From: Moniliophthora roreri
Taxonomy: Eukaryota > Basidiomycota > Agaricomycetes > Agaricales > Marasmiaceae
Direction: 5' to 3'
Length of the DNA stretch: 64,000 nt
Assembly: GCA_001466705.2 (NCBI GenBank)
Contig: LATX02000015.1
Coordinates: forward strand, 1 to 64,000
This document shows, piece after piece, positions 36,305 through 48,890 of the stretch; positions within the stretch are counted from its first letter, which is position 1; each line of letters begins with the position of its first letter. The translations under genes and the position numbers were made by a program. Below the pieces are notes generated by a model, which worked only from the letters and a program-made list of their open reading frames with translations, was not told the DNA's origin and made no database searches.

Positions 36305-37202
36305 GGTAACTTCTCTGAGGGTTATGGTGAGCCTCGAAACCCTCTATTCTCTCATATAAATACCACTAGACGAGCCTCACTTCTCGCAGACAACTCTCCC
36401 ACACGGGTTCGACTTACGCAAAATGGTAAAGCCATCCCCAGCCCAGCGACCATGTGAATGAGTAAGCTCGGTAAGCATGGGAGAGATCCAATGGCCAGCG
36501 AACAGATGACATTGGAGAACCTGGTAGACTTTAGTGATGTTCCACACCTTAACGATAATTGACGTCGGGCTTACCTTTTGCGTTAATTCATGACTAATTC
36601 ATCTTCCTCCCACCACTAAGGTCGTTACAGGTTGAAATCCACGTCAAAAGCTGAATCCTCTTTGTGACTGGCCTTCTGATAGCCTGGGGCGGAAAACAAG
36701 TTGAAAGGAAGAAGAGAAAACGACCCTTCCATAAACACGTGCACAGCGCGAGATTGAGCGCACAGACCATTTCCTCTTTCGTAAATTACTGCGTCCGCAG
36801 TGATTGCGCTTGGCGTCGCCAAAAGTTTCGCTTCCAGGTGTTCAGATTGCTCTCGTAGCTGTACATCTGCCATTAGTCTACCGATTTCAAGACCAACCTC
36901 AGGCGTTTCAAATTTCAATAACACAACTTAAAACTTGATATTTGAAGGCTCGACAAATTGAATTGACTTGCTGTCAGTCGAAACAAATGTATGTATTGAT
37001 ATAAAGTTTTGAATATCAAACTATGTACCATCATTTAATAAATCCTTTGTACAATTTGTATATACCCAATTACTTATAGTAACTTCGTCCAAAACCCCAA
37101 AGAATTAAGGAATAAATAAAACGAAAGTGACCATATGTAGAGCACAGTTGAAAAGAGTGGTGTCGAGGGCGAGAGGCAGGAGTGAAATTATCAATCGGCC
37201 GC
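36305..37202. other. Intergenic
   Basis: The promoter side of the ABM gene and the 3' flank of laccase 2. A 99-residue minus-strand open frame (36625-36924) has no recognisable features, and I do not call it. Confidence 0.45.
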
Positions 37203-39677
37203 TTAGAGATCGCTAGCAGGCGTGCTGTCGTAGGTTGGGCAAAGGCTATCCCAAGCAACTGTTCAATGACACGTAAATGAATAAGTTGCGCTAGCAGGCA
37301 AGAAACAGGGAAAGCGTACCGGGAGGATTAATGGAAGACGTCCATTCGTCAGGGCGCTCAGCAAACACAACTGCAAACCCGCTGCAAAAAGACGTGTCAG
37401 TAGAGAAAAACACAATTTAAAAATGCCTCTTACCCCTCCAGATGCCAATCAATGTGGCAGTGGAGGAACCAAGGTCCCGGGTTATCAGTACGGAACCGAA
37501 TAGTGACGTTGTCGGAAGCGCCACCGATGTTCACAACATCGCGACGGGGCTAGTGAGTACAAGGGTCAAATGAGTAATTGGTAGATATTGATGGAAATGT
37601 AGTGCTCACCGGGTTGGCATAGTTGTAGGTGCTGCTGCCGGCGCTCCTAACAACATCAAACGAATGCTATATATCCTTGTTAGTCTAGTCCGAATACTGC
37701 CTGAAATTGTAACTTACACCGTGCAAGTGGAGGGGATGCTTTGGAAGATTGACACGTTAGGGACTGCATGTGCAACGGAAGAACAGATGAAACTTACTTC
37801 AAGACCGAGGAGACCGCCAGGCATAGAGAGCTCAACGACTGCGTTTGCAGGCAAATGGAATACAGAGCCTTCAGGAAGAAGAGTGTCGGGCGTTTGTGCT
37901 CCGCTGAGCAACTGCAGGAGCACGGGCACAGATGGAGGCTCAAAGGATACACCGTTTACCAGGAATCTTCCTCCAACCTGTATGAATGAAATTAAAATGC
38001 GACAGAAAGACAAGTCTTCCAGCACTTACGAAGGTGAAAGCCAAATTAAGGTTGACGTCGGCACCACCTTGGGTAGGGTTGCCAGGTGCACCGGGGCTCT
38101 CAAGAGGCTAGAAAACAGAAAGTCAGATTGAAGCAAAAACTATGATATTGGTCTACTCACAACGAGGTCTGCCTCATTCAAAGGGTTTGCCGGAGAGAAA
38201 GTGATCACGGGTGGTTCTTCCTCAAGTGCGGTATCATATCTTAATATGGCAGAGTTAATTCCGTTGGTAAAGCCTTGCACACCAAGGTTAGGATCGGCTC
38301 GAATCCCTGTTCCATAGGAGTGAGCAAATAGTAATTATGACACTGGAGTGAGTCCTCACAGTAATTTCCGATCTCTTGGTTAGCATTTAGCTAAATGGAA
38401 ATATGAGTGAAAACCAATATGAACGGATGTAGGAGACGCTGACAATGAAGGAGTAACGCTGGCCTTGATACAACGAAGTTAGTGAGTCACTTTGGAACGG
38501 TCAAGGAAGTAATTACCAGCATAAATCTTCAATTGGTCTACTTCACGCTGCTCGTGATTGATACCGTCGACTTCAATGACATTCCTTTTTCACGGTAACA
38601 TTTAGAAAATGAATAGGGAGTGAGAGAGTTCGCTTACATGACATGGCCGTCAATATGGAACGTATAGGCTGGATCACACGCGACGTTAATGAGACGCATG
38701 CGGTAGCTAGGCAGAATGTATTAGCGTAAAACTCTAGAAGCGATCTGTAGAACCATCGCACCGTTTTCCTTTAGTGACCTTGATCACTGTGAGTTCTGTT
38801 GCATCTCCTTGGGACCATCGTCCAAGACCGTTAATTAGGGTAGATTCAGGGTTGCTAAGCGGGGGAATTTTCAATATGAGGAACGGCACAAATTGTATGA
38901 TACACTTACCCAACGATGATCGTCTTCGCTTTGGCGTGATACCAATCAGCCAGAGTAATCACAGTAGACTCTGGAATGGACTAGTCAGTTGAGGCGTTTC
39001 ACGGGTAAATCAATGCTTTACCGTCATCCACGTCGTACAATGACTTGAAAGGGTCATTGGGATCATACACAACAATCGGCCCTCGTAGCCCGTCGCAGTA
39101 TTGTGTCGCTGCGCATAGGGTTAGTATCGTCATGCCGATAATTCCAAGATGAAACAATACGAACAGAGATGGGAATGGTACCAGTATGTACCAGCTTGGT
39201 CGGCTACTGGGAATTCGTACAGGAAACTGTCTCCCTTGACGATGGGGCACTGGGTAACAAATGCAGCTCCGTCTGCCCATCCAGTATTCTTCTGGAAAAA
39301 CCCGTGCCAGTGCTGTTGAAAGGATCTCAGAAAGGCTGTATACTATTCAAGAGAATCTGGCTCACGATGGAAGTGGATTGCAACATCGATTGGTCAGGGA
39401 CATTCAGATTATTGACTACGTTGATCCTCATGGTGTCTCCCTAGACTGTGGTAAGCAAGTTGTGCAAACATGTGAGAAGCCCTCCACTAACCTTGTTTGC
39501 TACGATCAAGGGGCCTATAGTAGTGCTACCAGCAAGGATAGCTTCACGACTGAAGCCATCGGGACTGACGACCTGGTTGGTGATAGCCAAGTCGGCGGTT
39601 GGCCCTATGGCTGCATATGAGGTTCCCAAAACAACTGAGAGAGTAATGAGCGAAAGCAAAGAGTGAACGCGAGCCAT
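37203..39677 (-). CDS. Laccase (multicopper oxidase), paralog 2
   Basis: Paralog of the laccase at 29478-31774, on the same strand. Signal peptide [18 protein letters not shown], mature start AIGPTADL. Copper signatures: [37 protein letters not shown]. The T1 axial residue is again Phe. The C-terminus is [18 protein letters not shown]. The HPLHLHG part of the third signature is encoded alone by a 21-nt microexon (37718-37738) between introns of 59 and about 60 bp; paralog 1 has no intron on its 5' side. The intron matching the GC-AG intron of paralog 1 has a GT donor here. Start at 39677 was chosen for the signal peptide. Confidence 0.92.
37718..37738 (-). other. 21-nt microexon coding the HPLHLHG copper ligands
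   Basis: It is flanked by a CCAAAG acceptor and a GTAAGT donor. Both neighbouring introns are phase 0, so skipping it would remove seven residues, including three copper-ligand histidines, without a frameshift. Confidence 0.8.
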
Positions 39678-42113
39678 CCTGAGAAGAAGTGCTGTATCCA
39701 AGTGCTGTGAGGATAGACAGCAATGTGAACCTGCTTAAATATCAACGCAGAGCGCAGTTCCATGCGACTCGCCCTGACAGGCATCGTGAAGAGAAACCCA
39801 TGAATAGTCAGTGAGAATTTGCCGTAAGTGCCTGTAATTCTTGATAGAGCCGGTTTCTTGATCGACTACCACGTTCCATGCGAGCGGGAATGCAGGTATC
39901 AACCTACTAAGGTGACATCGAGAACATCGGGCGCTTCAGAATGCTTACTTTGTCGATAAGCGATGGGCAATTCAGCTAATTGATGGTTCCGTAAATCAAT
40001 TGATAGACCAATTTGAACAAATGACATGTGTGAGAGAGCGGAAAGTAGACTAAAAGCTTTGGGGAGGCATTAACGCGAGCAGATGAATATTATTATCTAG
40101 AACCTTACTGCGAAGCTGAACTGTTCCAGTCCCATTCCAGAACATCTCGAGAATTTTGGACACTCGGAGCGACATAGAATCGCTTTGCCGAATCGTTCCA
40201 ATCAGTAGTTGCCTGCGACGTTCGTGGGTATCGGGGACGAGATATGAGTTCATCAAGCATCGAAGGCATAACGCCGAACGACAACAGTTCTGGTTCCCGC
40301 AAAGTGTAGATACGTCTGTCATTGAAGTGGAGCTGTTGTCAAATCTAGTAATGCACTAACATTCTTCAAACACATCCAGTTGGCAGCAGAATCTTCGTCC
40401 TTCCGAGGAGGGGAAAATGAGTTCGGATGATCATGTATTCATCCGTACATCGCGTTGCTACAATTGAATCCCGGAACCAGCTTAAAGGGAAGCTGATAAC
40501 ATTTTCCTTGTGCACCCAAGTTCTAGATCGGACGGAAGGTTACCGAATCACCAATCTCGCAGGGCCTCTTTGAGAACCCGTCTGCCTTGTGGTTCTTTGT
40601 TCCTGGCGGTTGTTGAAGAAGTTTGTTTTTGGTATAGCTTCGCAGCCAGATACATAGCTGTAAATCGTACCTCACGCGATGCCACGGACGGGTACACACA
40701 CGAGAGTGAAGTTTCAGCGTCGGGATAACTAAGATGTGTGCCTTGATGTCGATTTTCGAATACTCGACGTTCCATCTGATAGTAATGCTGAATCTGGAAG
40801 CTCCGCAACGACCGGTAGCAGCCAACTCATCGAATCCCACTGGACAATGTGATAGTCAATGTCGAAATTGCAGGGGACAAGATGAGTTGCGAGTGCGCTG
40901 AGCAGAGATAACTTTCCGTTATTCACGATCCGGACTCCGTCGACCCGTAAGTAACGGAATAAACTGAGATGCGGTGATTACGCACGTATCTGTCGAGAAA
41001 TTCAATACGAAATCGGGCCAAGGGAAATCAAGAAAATGACTCACGTCCGGTGATGTAATCTGGCACCGACATTCAATAACAATGCACCAGCGAGTCAAAG
41101 CTGGCGGGAACGGCCGCGATAGCAAATTCAGCTCCAACATAGATAGCTATCTGTCCAAAAGGCTATATGAGATACCCAGGAATGAACGGGAACCTCCAAC
41201 TCTCATTTCATAATCGACGCAGTGAATGGTATCCCAGAATCCAGAACCCAGACTGTGCCTGGTGAAATCCCCATCGTAAGCGCGCCCATGAGAAGTCTCG
41301 TTGCACTCACGCACCGATTACGACCTAGACCATTTGGTATTGTGGCTTTTGGATTCAGTCGGCGGTCGAATGTGGGAAGCGTAGGGCATTGACGACCGTA
41401 GTTGTACAGTGGACGATCATTTCTTCAAACGGAGCACCGCCCTGGGTCCTTGCATCTGACTAAAGCGGGATTTAGTAAATGTTAGCCATCAGAGAGAATA
41501 ATACGCACTGGAGACGATGAGCCTCGTCACTTCGGAGAGTCGATGCCGGATGGACAGGTGTAATCTAATCAGTTCTTGATCTGCGGGCCACAGTAAAACG
41601 TCGCGAACGCGCCGAAGCAGGGCTTTGACGGCGGAAAAATTGCGGAAGAATCTCAACCGTTGTGCTGTTGTGTTGTAGCTCGGGCACTTCTTGCTTACGA
41701 TTCGAGGGTCAACATAACCGTGTCATCTAACGAAAAAGAATTTACATACACCTTGATTCAGGGATACTTCGGACCCACGGTACCTTGAGAACAGAGTTTT
41801 TCCGATGAGTCAAGCGTTTTAGATATCGAACGGCATCCTCACAGTATCTGATGACGCGGCTTGGGAGCGGCCCAAGTATGACAGGAAGAATAGAGAACAA
41901 GGACGATAAGAACGGGCATCACTCTCAAGACGCAGATGCTACAAGTTGGGCGGAGATGAAGGTGAAAGACAAGCGGCAATGGAACTATTTGTATCTCTTT
42001 GGCTCACTCGGCGCTTACGCACAGGCAAACGCCACCGCCATCCAGAGTGGAAGAACTTAGTATCTCTTTCAAGGTCGATATTAGACCATGTACATAGTAT
42101 TGTAGAACAACTA
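39678..42113. other. Long region without a supported gene
   Basis: 2.4 kb upstream of laccase 2 and downstream of the unknown nuclear-type gene. It has a word shared with the laccase 1 upstream region near 40673. Only short open frames with no recognisable motif. It may contain decayed genes. Confidence 0.45.
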
Positions 42114-45039
42114 CTATGGCCTACCATTATTGAGCCTAGCACTTCGCCTGAGAGGCCCAGTAGGCTGCGCAACAGGCTTCTTTCGGGTCTTTGAGCGAGT
42201 GAAGGTCTCGTTAGACGCTCGAGTCTGTCCACCCTGCTCATGTAGCCTCTTCGATTTGCCCGAAAGCCTAGCACTTCTTCTGGGAGGCTCCATAGGCTCC
42301 ACACGACGAACTCTTCTTCGGAGTTTTGGCAGACGGGCAGGCGTTTCCTCTCCTCGAACCTGGCCGACCTGCACATCAACGCACTGCCTCTTCGCATTAA
42401 TGTTGCCAGCATCGGGGACCTTTCTCTTCCTATGGCTGCCTTGGGCTCGCTCTTCAGTTTGCTGGACGAAATCCGTCGTGCCATACTCACTGTCGACAAC
42501 AATGGGTCCTGCCATTGGAACCTTAGTTTCGCGCTCGTCCACATCCATCTCTTCATCGGAGGCCTTTCCTTTTCCTTTAGCGACTCCAGGTAACACTGCT
42601 CGAGTTAACCCGGCATGAGACTGTGTGGGGGGATGTGGTGAGCTAGAATATCTAGAGGGCTGAGGTATCAAAGATGAGTTCGAACGAGTATGAGAGGAAG
42701 GTGACGATAAGACCACTGCTGGGTCTTGCAGCGAGACTGGGTCTGGTGTAGCATGTCAGCCCATGGAGTAAGCGGAGAGAATGGAAGCTAACTTACGGTC
42801 GAGGGCCCGATTCTGCTTTCCCGACAAATCAGCGATAACGACCGCTACTTCTCGTCTGAGGGATCCCCGGGTCGTCGACTCAATGGTTTCTGATCCATTG
42901 GAAACGGAAGCTGCTAAGCGCATCAGATAAAGATACTTCCGAAAAGAAGAATGTACATTACCCTTTTTTGCTTCTGTGGTGGAGATCACCGTGCTTGACG
43001 CTTCACCGCCACGTCCATGTGCTACACGGCCAGTTCCAACCGAAGTATCAGGTTCACTTGTGCTCTTCGTGTTCGGCAGTAGAAATGGTCGTTCGTCTAC
43101 GACATCGAGCGGCCATGAAGTATCATCTAGGCTGATCCCTAACATCTGCTTCAGGGCCCTGTAAACGATCAGCTCTTGGACCGTGGACAAATCATCCACT
43201 CCGAGCTCTTTGCAGAGGTTCATGCCGAATTCCGTCAAAGTCTGCTCCCGAGCCTCGACGTCCTTAGTCGTGTTAAGCATCCGATTCAGAACTAACATCA
43301 TTCTGCAATCAGTGATCGCAGAGAGGTCAGGCTCCTTCTTAAAGGCCTGCCTGACATGATCATAGATATCATTCATGTCATCCGGAACCATATCATCTTT
43401 GATGTTCTTTATGGATTGGGCAATATCGAGCATGGTTATCCGTGTACTTTCCTCCGAAGTTCCGGTTAGGCGGTCGACCCCCAAAACACCTTTTAGCTTT
43501 CGTCCGAATTGCCTTACCCCTATGCCACCAGCCCAGCAACCTTCGACATCCTCCAAGGTCGTAGTATTCCGCAGGTAGTCACGATGCCACTGATTTGGGT
43601 GCCGATCATACCCAAGGAGCTCGTTGTCTTCCTTGATTGAAATTATAGTCGCGTATGTGGAGGTCGAAGCGCGAGCGGAATCACCCTCCAGCTAAAGACA
43701 AACTCGTCAATATGGTGATGCACAACAAATCAGATGCACACCTTATCATGTTTTTTCTTCCTTTCATCTAACGTAACCTGTTCACCCGACTGAAGCGTGA
43801 CCGAGAATGGGTAGGCCATCCGGCCCCTGCCTTCGTACCCAAACCTCAACGCAACTGCCTCTCGCACCTTGATCATTCTCTCGACCTTCTTGGGATCCTC
43901 TTTATGCTCAAGGGAACGTCTGTAGTAATCCTTACGCCATGTCTCAAACACTTCCTCCGCCTCGAGTCGGTATTTCATGGAATGGAAGATATGGTAGTAG
44001 AACGAATACCAATCAATCGGAAGCAATTTTCTAACCAGTTCCTCATGAGTGTACCAGCCCAGAAATCGTAGTAGCCAGATGTGGTCTCCGGGTATTGCCC
44101 ATGTACGCCGACGAGTAGCAGCAATGGACTCAAGAATTCGATTGAGCTTGGGCGTCTGTACAAGAGGATCTCGATCGGGCATTGTACCAGAAGGAGTCGA
44201 TGATTCGTTATCGTTTTCTAGGACTTCCGTGTCTGCGGGAGATGGCGCAGCTGGAGACGTGGGGACGAGCTCCTCCGTTGGCTGATAGGTTAACGTTTGT
44301 TTTCCAATTTGAGAGAGGACTTGATCAACGGATCCGAGAATTTTCTTCGCACAGTACACCTTAGCAGCAACCGGGCGACACCACTGGGATTTACTGGATG
44401 TGGATGAAGCATAGTCGACGCTCTTAATCCTGAACTCGTTGATTTTGGCATCAAGATCTGAGTGAGGTATATGGGAAATTGAGGAATGTTCGAGTGGTTC
44501 AGGTTGGTCAGAATGGGCCTCCGGGAACTAGGTGAGCTGAGAAAAAGTTGAGAAATACCGAAACCACGCACTAGATGCTCATCTTTCATCGTCCGACTTG
44601 TGCATTCTGTTATCTCTGGTGTGGCCTAGGGTTCGATCAGTCATTGTAAGTAAAAAAGCTGAGTGAGAAACTTGACTCACCGCTGTATCGTCTCGTTGCA
44701 CTGGATCATCGGAGTATTCGGTTTGCATCTTGGTCTTCACGATGTGCGAGTAAAGCGTTGACCGAGAGATATGCGAGCTGTTAGTGGTTGAGAGTGAAGA
44801 GGTATTGGTCCCAAAGGTGTTCGAATACCAGCATTTGAGCTCTCATTGTCTTCTCCCTCGACCGTGGCATCGAAATCCGAATGCGGTCGTTGACCAACGC
44901 CTTGTCCATCCATTGTCTTCGAGCTCGACCTATGCAAGCATTTCCTCCACGGCAGACACTTTACGCAGAGGTTTTTCTCTGATTGGTCGATCTGACGCTT
45001 GATATACGTATCAAAGTGGTATGCTTGAGAGACTGTCAT
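42114..45039 (-). CDS. Unknown protein with RRSARL motifs, probably nuclear
   Basis: I do not recognise the family. Coding blocks on the minus strand: an N-terminal MTVSQAYHFDTYIKRQIDQ (start 45039) with a Cys pair (CVKCLPWRKC); a middle block with WAIPGDHIWLLRFLGWYTHE and MKYRLEAEEVFETWRKDYY; a block with MLDIAQSIKNIKDDMVPDD; then a Ser/Pro-rich, basic tail with KRKVPDAGNINAKRQ. Two RRSARL motifs (PPRRSARLSGK and PLRRSARLNN) near the C-terminus suggest a nucleic-acid-binding or nuclear-retained tail. At least five introns. The join between the first two exons is uncertain. One acceptor (CACCTAG near 44528) was fixed by frame. Confidence 0.6.
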
Positions 45040-46229
45040 AGTGGTTCAAGAGCCGCGCGGCTGCTTGTTGTGGTTCTCTGGGACTAGAATAATGCTATAA
45101 CTTTGCATTCCATTATGCCACAAACCTTCCGAGATATCAAAGCTCTGCCGCAAATAGACCATTATATTTATGTTCCGCAGATGCAGATCCCTTTTACGGA
45201 ACACGGGCGAGCTCGGTCTGTATACGCCTGGCAGAGAAGAAGAGCTGAATTGAGTGTAAAAATGGATGGCTTGGTGAAGAAAGTCCGAAAGACTATTAAG
45301 ATCTATCTATGAGCGCCATGGTTGTAGAAGACATGACTGATGTAAGTTTACCTTCATATAATAGGGTGCGCATCCAGATAAAGATCCACCTCAAATCAAC
45401 TGAGTAAACCCCGAACTTTCGACGTTGCTCCGTTGTCGGAGGCGTGGTATTTAAGGAAGTCTAAAAATAAAAATGTCGCCTTAAATTAGCGCTTGAGATT
45501 GAAATGCGAATTACTCACTAATATTTGATAGTATCGTCCTAAAGATGAGGATGAAAGAAATAGCTGGGAGAATCACTGAGCCGAGATGGAAGTTTCGTGA
45601 AGAGATGAGTCGTGAGAGCGGTTGCCCTTTTTGGGTTCTGCATCCGGGGACCGGCAGGCAATTTTTTTTTTTTTTTTTGCTGACCGGCATCGCCTCGACG
45701 GCCTCGGACCAGTATCCTTTCTCCAATTATGGAATTATCTTCAAATCTTGCGTGTGTGTTGTGTTCGGTCTTCTCAGTGAAGTCACCGTGTCACTAATAT
45801 CTTTTTTTTTTCGCAGTCATATACTCTACAACCTTGAATTCTGGGTCTACCACCCTGTTCGTGAATTACGAACCATTATTCCTCAGATAAATCGAAATAC
45901 AGCTCAAATGGGAAGGAGAGGGAGTCGCAAAATCTGAGCTCGTCAATGGTGCGTTTATCGCAGGACTCCCGGTCTCGGTACTAATGAAGCTGACGATTTT
46001 ATTTTGTTCGCTCACACAGAAGGAAAGCAAGGTTGTCACGCCGAAAGCGTTATCTAGTGTTCGAACTTTCAGCTCGTTTTCCGGCTTTTGGTTGTTCTTA
46101 CGGTAGCAGCGGAAGTCCCTACTCGACCCTAATCGACCCTACTCGCTCTCTCCAACTATGGCCGCCTGAGTGACATTTGAACCATTTGAACCTCTTACCT
46201 CGTAACGTCCCACGGCGCAATTTCTGACT
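45040..46229. other. Intergenic with homopolymer tract
   Basis: This includes a T18 or longer run at about 45661-45680 and a short reiteration of CGACCCTA near 46123. A 69-residue open frame (45103-45312) is too featureless to call. Confidence 0.4.
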
Positions 46230-46990
46230 TCGCATGTCCGCCACGCTCACATCGAGCCGGTCGAAATGTCCGATAATGAGGAATTCAGAGTCAAATCCAT
46301 CGCCCGTATTGCAGTATCTCTCGTTTAAGCGGCGAGTACAAACACGAAGAAAGCTCGAGCGGTCGACTCTCCATCCGTTCTTAATGGTGGCGAACGAATT
46401 TCCGTCGAGACAAAGAGTAGGGGCTCTTACGCCTGCTCCCACTGGGATGGGTATGCTTGCCGTATCCGAATGACACGAAGGTTTGATTTAATTAGTAGGT
46501 AAGCATAGTCGCCTGTTCAATTGAAGTAATCGCTAATCTATACTTAGTAGATGGTGGTTGCATCCTTCCGCACCTATGTGACTGCAATTGACCTCGTTCT
46601 TTATGCAACTGTGGTTGAACTTGGTCGTTAACGCTTTACCCAAAAGTGAGGAATTCCCTTCATTGTTGACGTAGTCCTTCGACTAACTTACCCAACACCA
46701 GCGCACGGTACAGTTACATCTATCAACCAATCCAGCTCACAAACGGTGATAGAAGGTCGAGCCTTCTGTTACAGCCAAATCATTTCAGGAGGCGAAGATT
46801 TAGATGTTTCTTCTACTTTTGGTCCCAATATCTTGGGAGAGCGGGGGCTATCTTGCTGTCTGTTGGAGCAGCACATCGTTGCGCCTGACCATAGTTCGAA
46901 GCAACGTCTAGCTTCCTTCCCAGGGATCGTAGGGTACGGGAAAGCACCTACTCAAGTGGCTGGTGTAGTGAACAGGCATATCCTCATCTA
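46230..46990 (+). pseudogene. Relic of the unknown gene at 48891-50130
   Basis: Two islands match that gene: IEPVE at about 46250 and QIISGGEDLDVSSTFG at about 46780, against KIIPGGEYFDSYTVFG. The frame is broken between them. It is followed by tRNA-Arg, in the same order as the second segment. Confidence 0.4.
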
Positions 46991-47287
46991 TTGCCGCCGT
47001 GATTCTCGGTGAGGCTTCAATAGTTATGTTCATCGTGCAAACGTCATTGACACTTGCCGTTCTACGACTATTCTAGGTCAATACCGATGACTTACCATTC
47101 TCAGACGTTAGAAGGGCATGACTGTACATAGAAGAATCCAATGGGGTGATTAACGCAGCCGTAGTGCGCATTGAGGCACAGCTACTGTGAATTCTTTTTA
47201 CTTTGGAGGCGGAGCTACAGTTTCTGTTTTGCATCGGTCGGATCCATAGTCCGGGTAGTGAGCAAACGCAATAAAAGCTTGTCATCC

Positions 47288-47386
47288 GGCCGCCTGGCGA
47301 AATGGCATCGCGTCTGACTACGATTTGCTGAGAACTTCGCTACCTATCGTATCAGGAGATTGCAGGTTCGACCCCTGCGGTGGTCA
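47288..47386 (+). tRNA. tRNA-Arg(ACG), intron-containing
   Basis: Acceptor stem GGCCGCC pairs with GGTGGTC (two G-U pairs). A box TGGCGAAATGG, anticodon stem TCTGA/TCAGG with anticodon ACG at 47320-47322, T arm GCAGGTTCGACCCCTGC, discriminator A. A 27-nt intron (47324-47350) follows position 37. Its 3' end carries CGT, able to pair with the anticodon as in the A-I interaction needed for eukaryotic splicing. A T5 terminator follows at about 47402. Confidence 0.9.
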
Positions 47387-47687
47387 CTTCCAATCATGGT
47401 TCGTTTTTCTTTCGGTAGATCGCGGGCTTTTCCTTCTTCCCCCCAAAAGAAACAAAGAAAAGCTCAGGACGAATTATATCGGTAGGTACGTCCGACTTTC
47501 CGCCAATATTACGAATCGATACCTACTGATGAAAGTCTCGACAGACGTCTAACTGGCCTGGCACTCAGAACTCAATTACTCCCAAACCCTGCACCTATTA
47601 CGATCCAAATAGATATACAACAACCACCAGTACCACCTGTTATGCCAACGATAATTAAAACGAATGAATTCTATGATTAACTATCGC

Positions 47688-48024
47688 TCAAGGAGCGGGA
47701 GTCGATGCCGGGAACTCGCTATAACATTATCAGTCAGCGAAATGAACCGCAGTCAAGAATTATACGAGACGTACGTGATAACCTCGCCAGTCGTGTAAAC
47801 CCTCATCCATGGGGACTCTGGGACAAGGGTGACCATGACCCTAGTGGCAGTTGTGACATTGAGCGAAGTCGCGACTTCATCGCTGTCTGCGCGGCCAATG
47901 ACCTACAAGCACGAAGCATAAGACATCAGCATATAGGATTTTAAGGAAGTGAATGAGCCCTTACCGCTCCAGCAACGGCAGTAGCAACGGTGAAAAGACT
48001 AAGGAGTGCGAGTGAAAACTTCAT
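47688..48024 (-). CDS. Small secreted protein (72 residues)
   Basis: Three exons on the minus strand: 48024-47965, 47902-47775, 47718-47688 (219 nt). The first exon is a clean signal peptide (MKFSLALLSLFTVATAVAGA). The mature part of about 50 residues has no Cys, is rich in Val and Thr, and ends in EFPASTPAP. All introns are 56-62 bp with GT-AG borders and the frame closes exactly. No family recognised. Small secreted proteins are typical of fungal secretomes and may act at the cell surface. Confidence 0.6.
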
Positions 48025-48890
48025 CTTCGAGCGAGTACAAGTTGTCCTTGCATATGCTGACCACTAGGTTTATATGGACATTGCCCAGCGATTATAATAG
48101 ACCAAACGGGGAGATCTATCAAAGGCGGTGAGCTAATCATCGTCAAGAGATCAGAATCAAAATGCCTCAGCAATAGTAAGCACGTACGTGAAGACCGTGA
48201 ATCGGAGGAGACCGACGTTCGGATGCCATACATTCTTGGTTCCCAGGGAAGATGTTAGTACAAAATGCCCAGTCAGCGTTGAGACTGACATCAGTACATT
48301 ATGAGTGCATGATACCCGGGAAGCCACTGATAAATTCGGGTGGGTAAGTACCAAAGAGACTGGATTGAGCGCTATACTGACCTTTCACGGACTTACAGGA
48401 CCAGGGACCGAGAAAGACGCTGGGGTGCGTGACAACGCGTGAAGACAGAATGATGTGGGAAACTGCGAGTTCTGAAAGGGAATATGGGTGACTGCGGAGT
48501 CCGACAAAAAGCTGTTCACTCAGACCAAGATTGTTCAGAATGCTGTTTAACCTTGAGAACAACATAGCTTGGGAGTTACATGTCAAAGAGCCAAAGAATC
48601 AAAGCATTCTTGATCAGCGCAAGTGTGTACGTAGTCTGGGAAACGAGGCGATGAAAGGCGGCCGTCATAATCAGCTACGGCGGTAGTGGCGTCCGAATGT
48701 AGGTTATGTACGTCAACGTTTCATTGCACCAGGTCAAGTTGTTCTTTTACCGTCGGTTGCCGGAGGTGAACGGGATTGGTTGGTTCCTCAACGCTTCATT
48801 GTGAGAGCCTGAGCTTGCGCCTTGGGGAACTACTAAACGTTCGGCTTGAACTACTGGGTATAAATTAAGCGTACCGATATTCCGTGACAA
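48025..48890. other. Intergenic between divergent genes
   Basis: Contains TATAAA near 48070 (minus orientation) for the small secreted protein and TATAAATTAA near 48860 before the next plus-strand ATG. Confidence 0.4.

Noticed and set aside
36625..36924. 99-residue minus-strand open frame as a gene
   Set aside because: No signal, motif, splice structure or promoter; length is within chance.
29478..39677. Laccase-LYC1-ABM-laccase as a biosynthetic cluster
   Set aside because: No tailoring enzymes, transporter or regulator; a dispersed tandem laccase pair with unrelated genes between is a simpler reading.
42130..42618. 162-residue plus-strand open frame
   Set aside because: Antisense shadow of the basic, Ser/Pro-rich last exon of the minus-strand gene.
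46110..46150. CCCTA-rich short repeat as interstitial telomere
   Set aside because: The units are CGACCCTA variants, only three copies, not the TTAGGG array of basidiomycetes.
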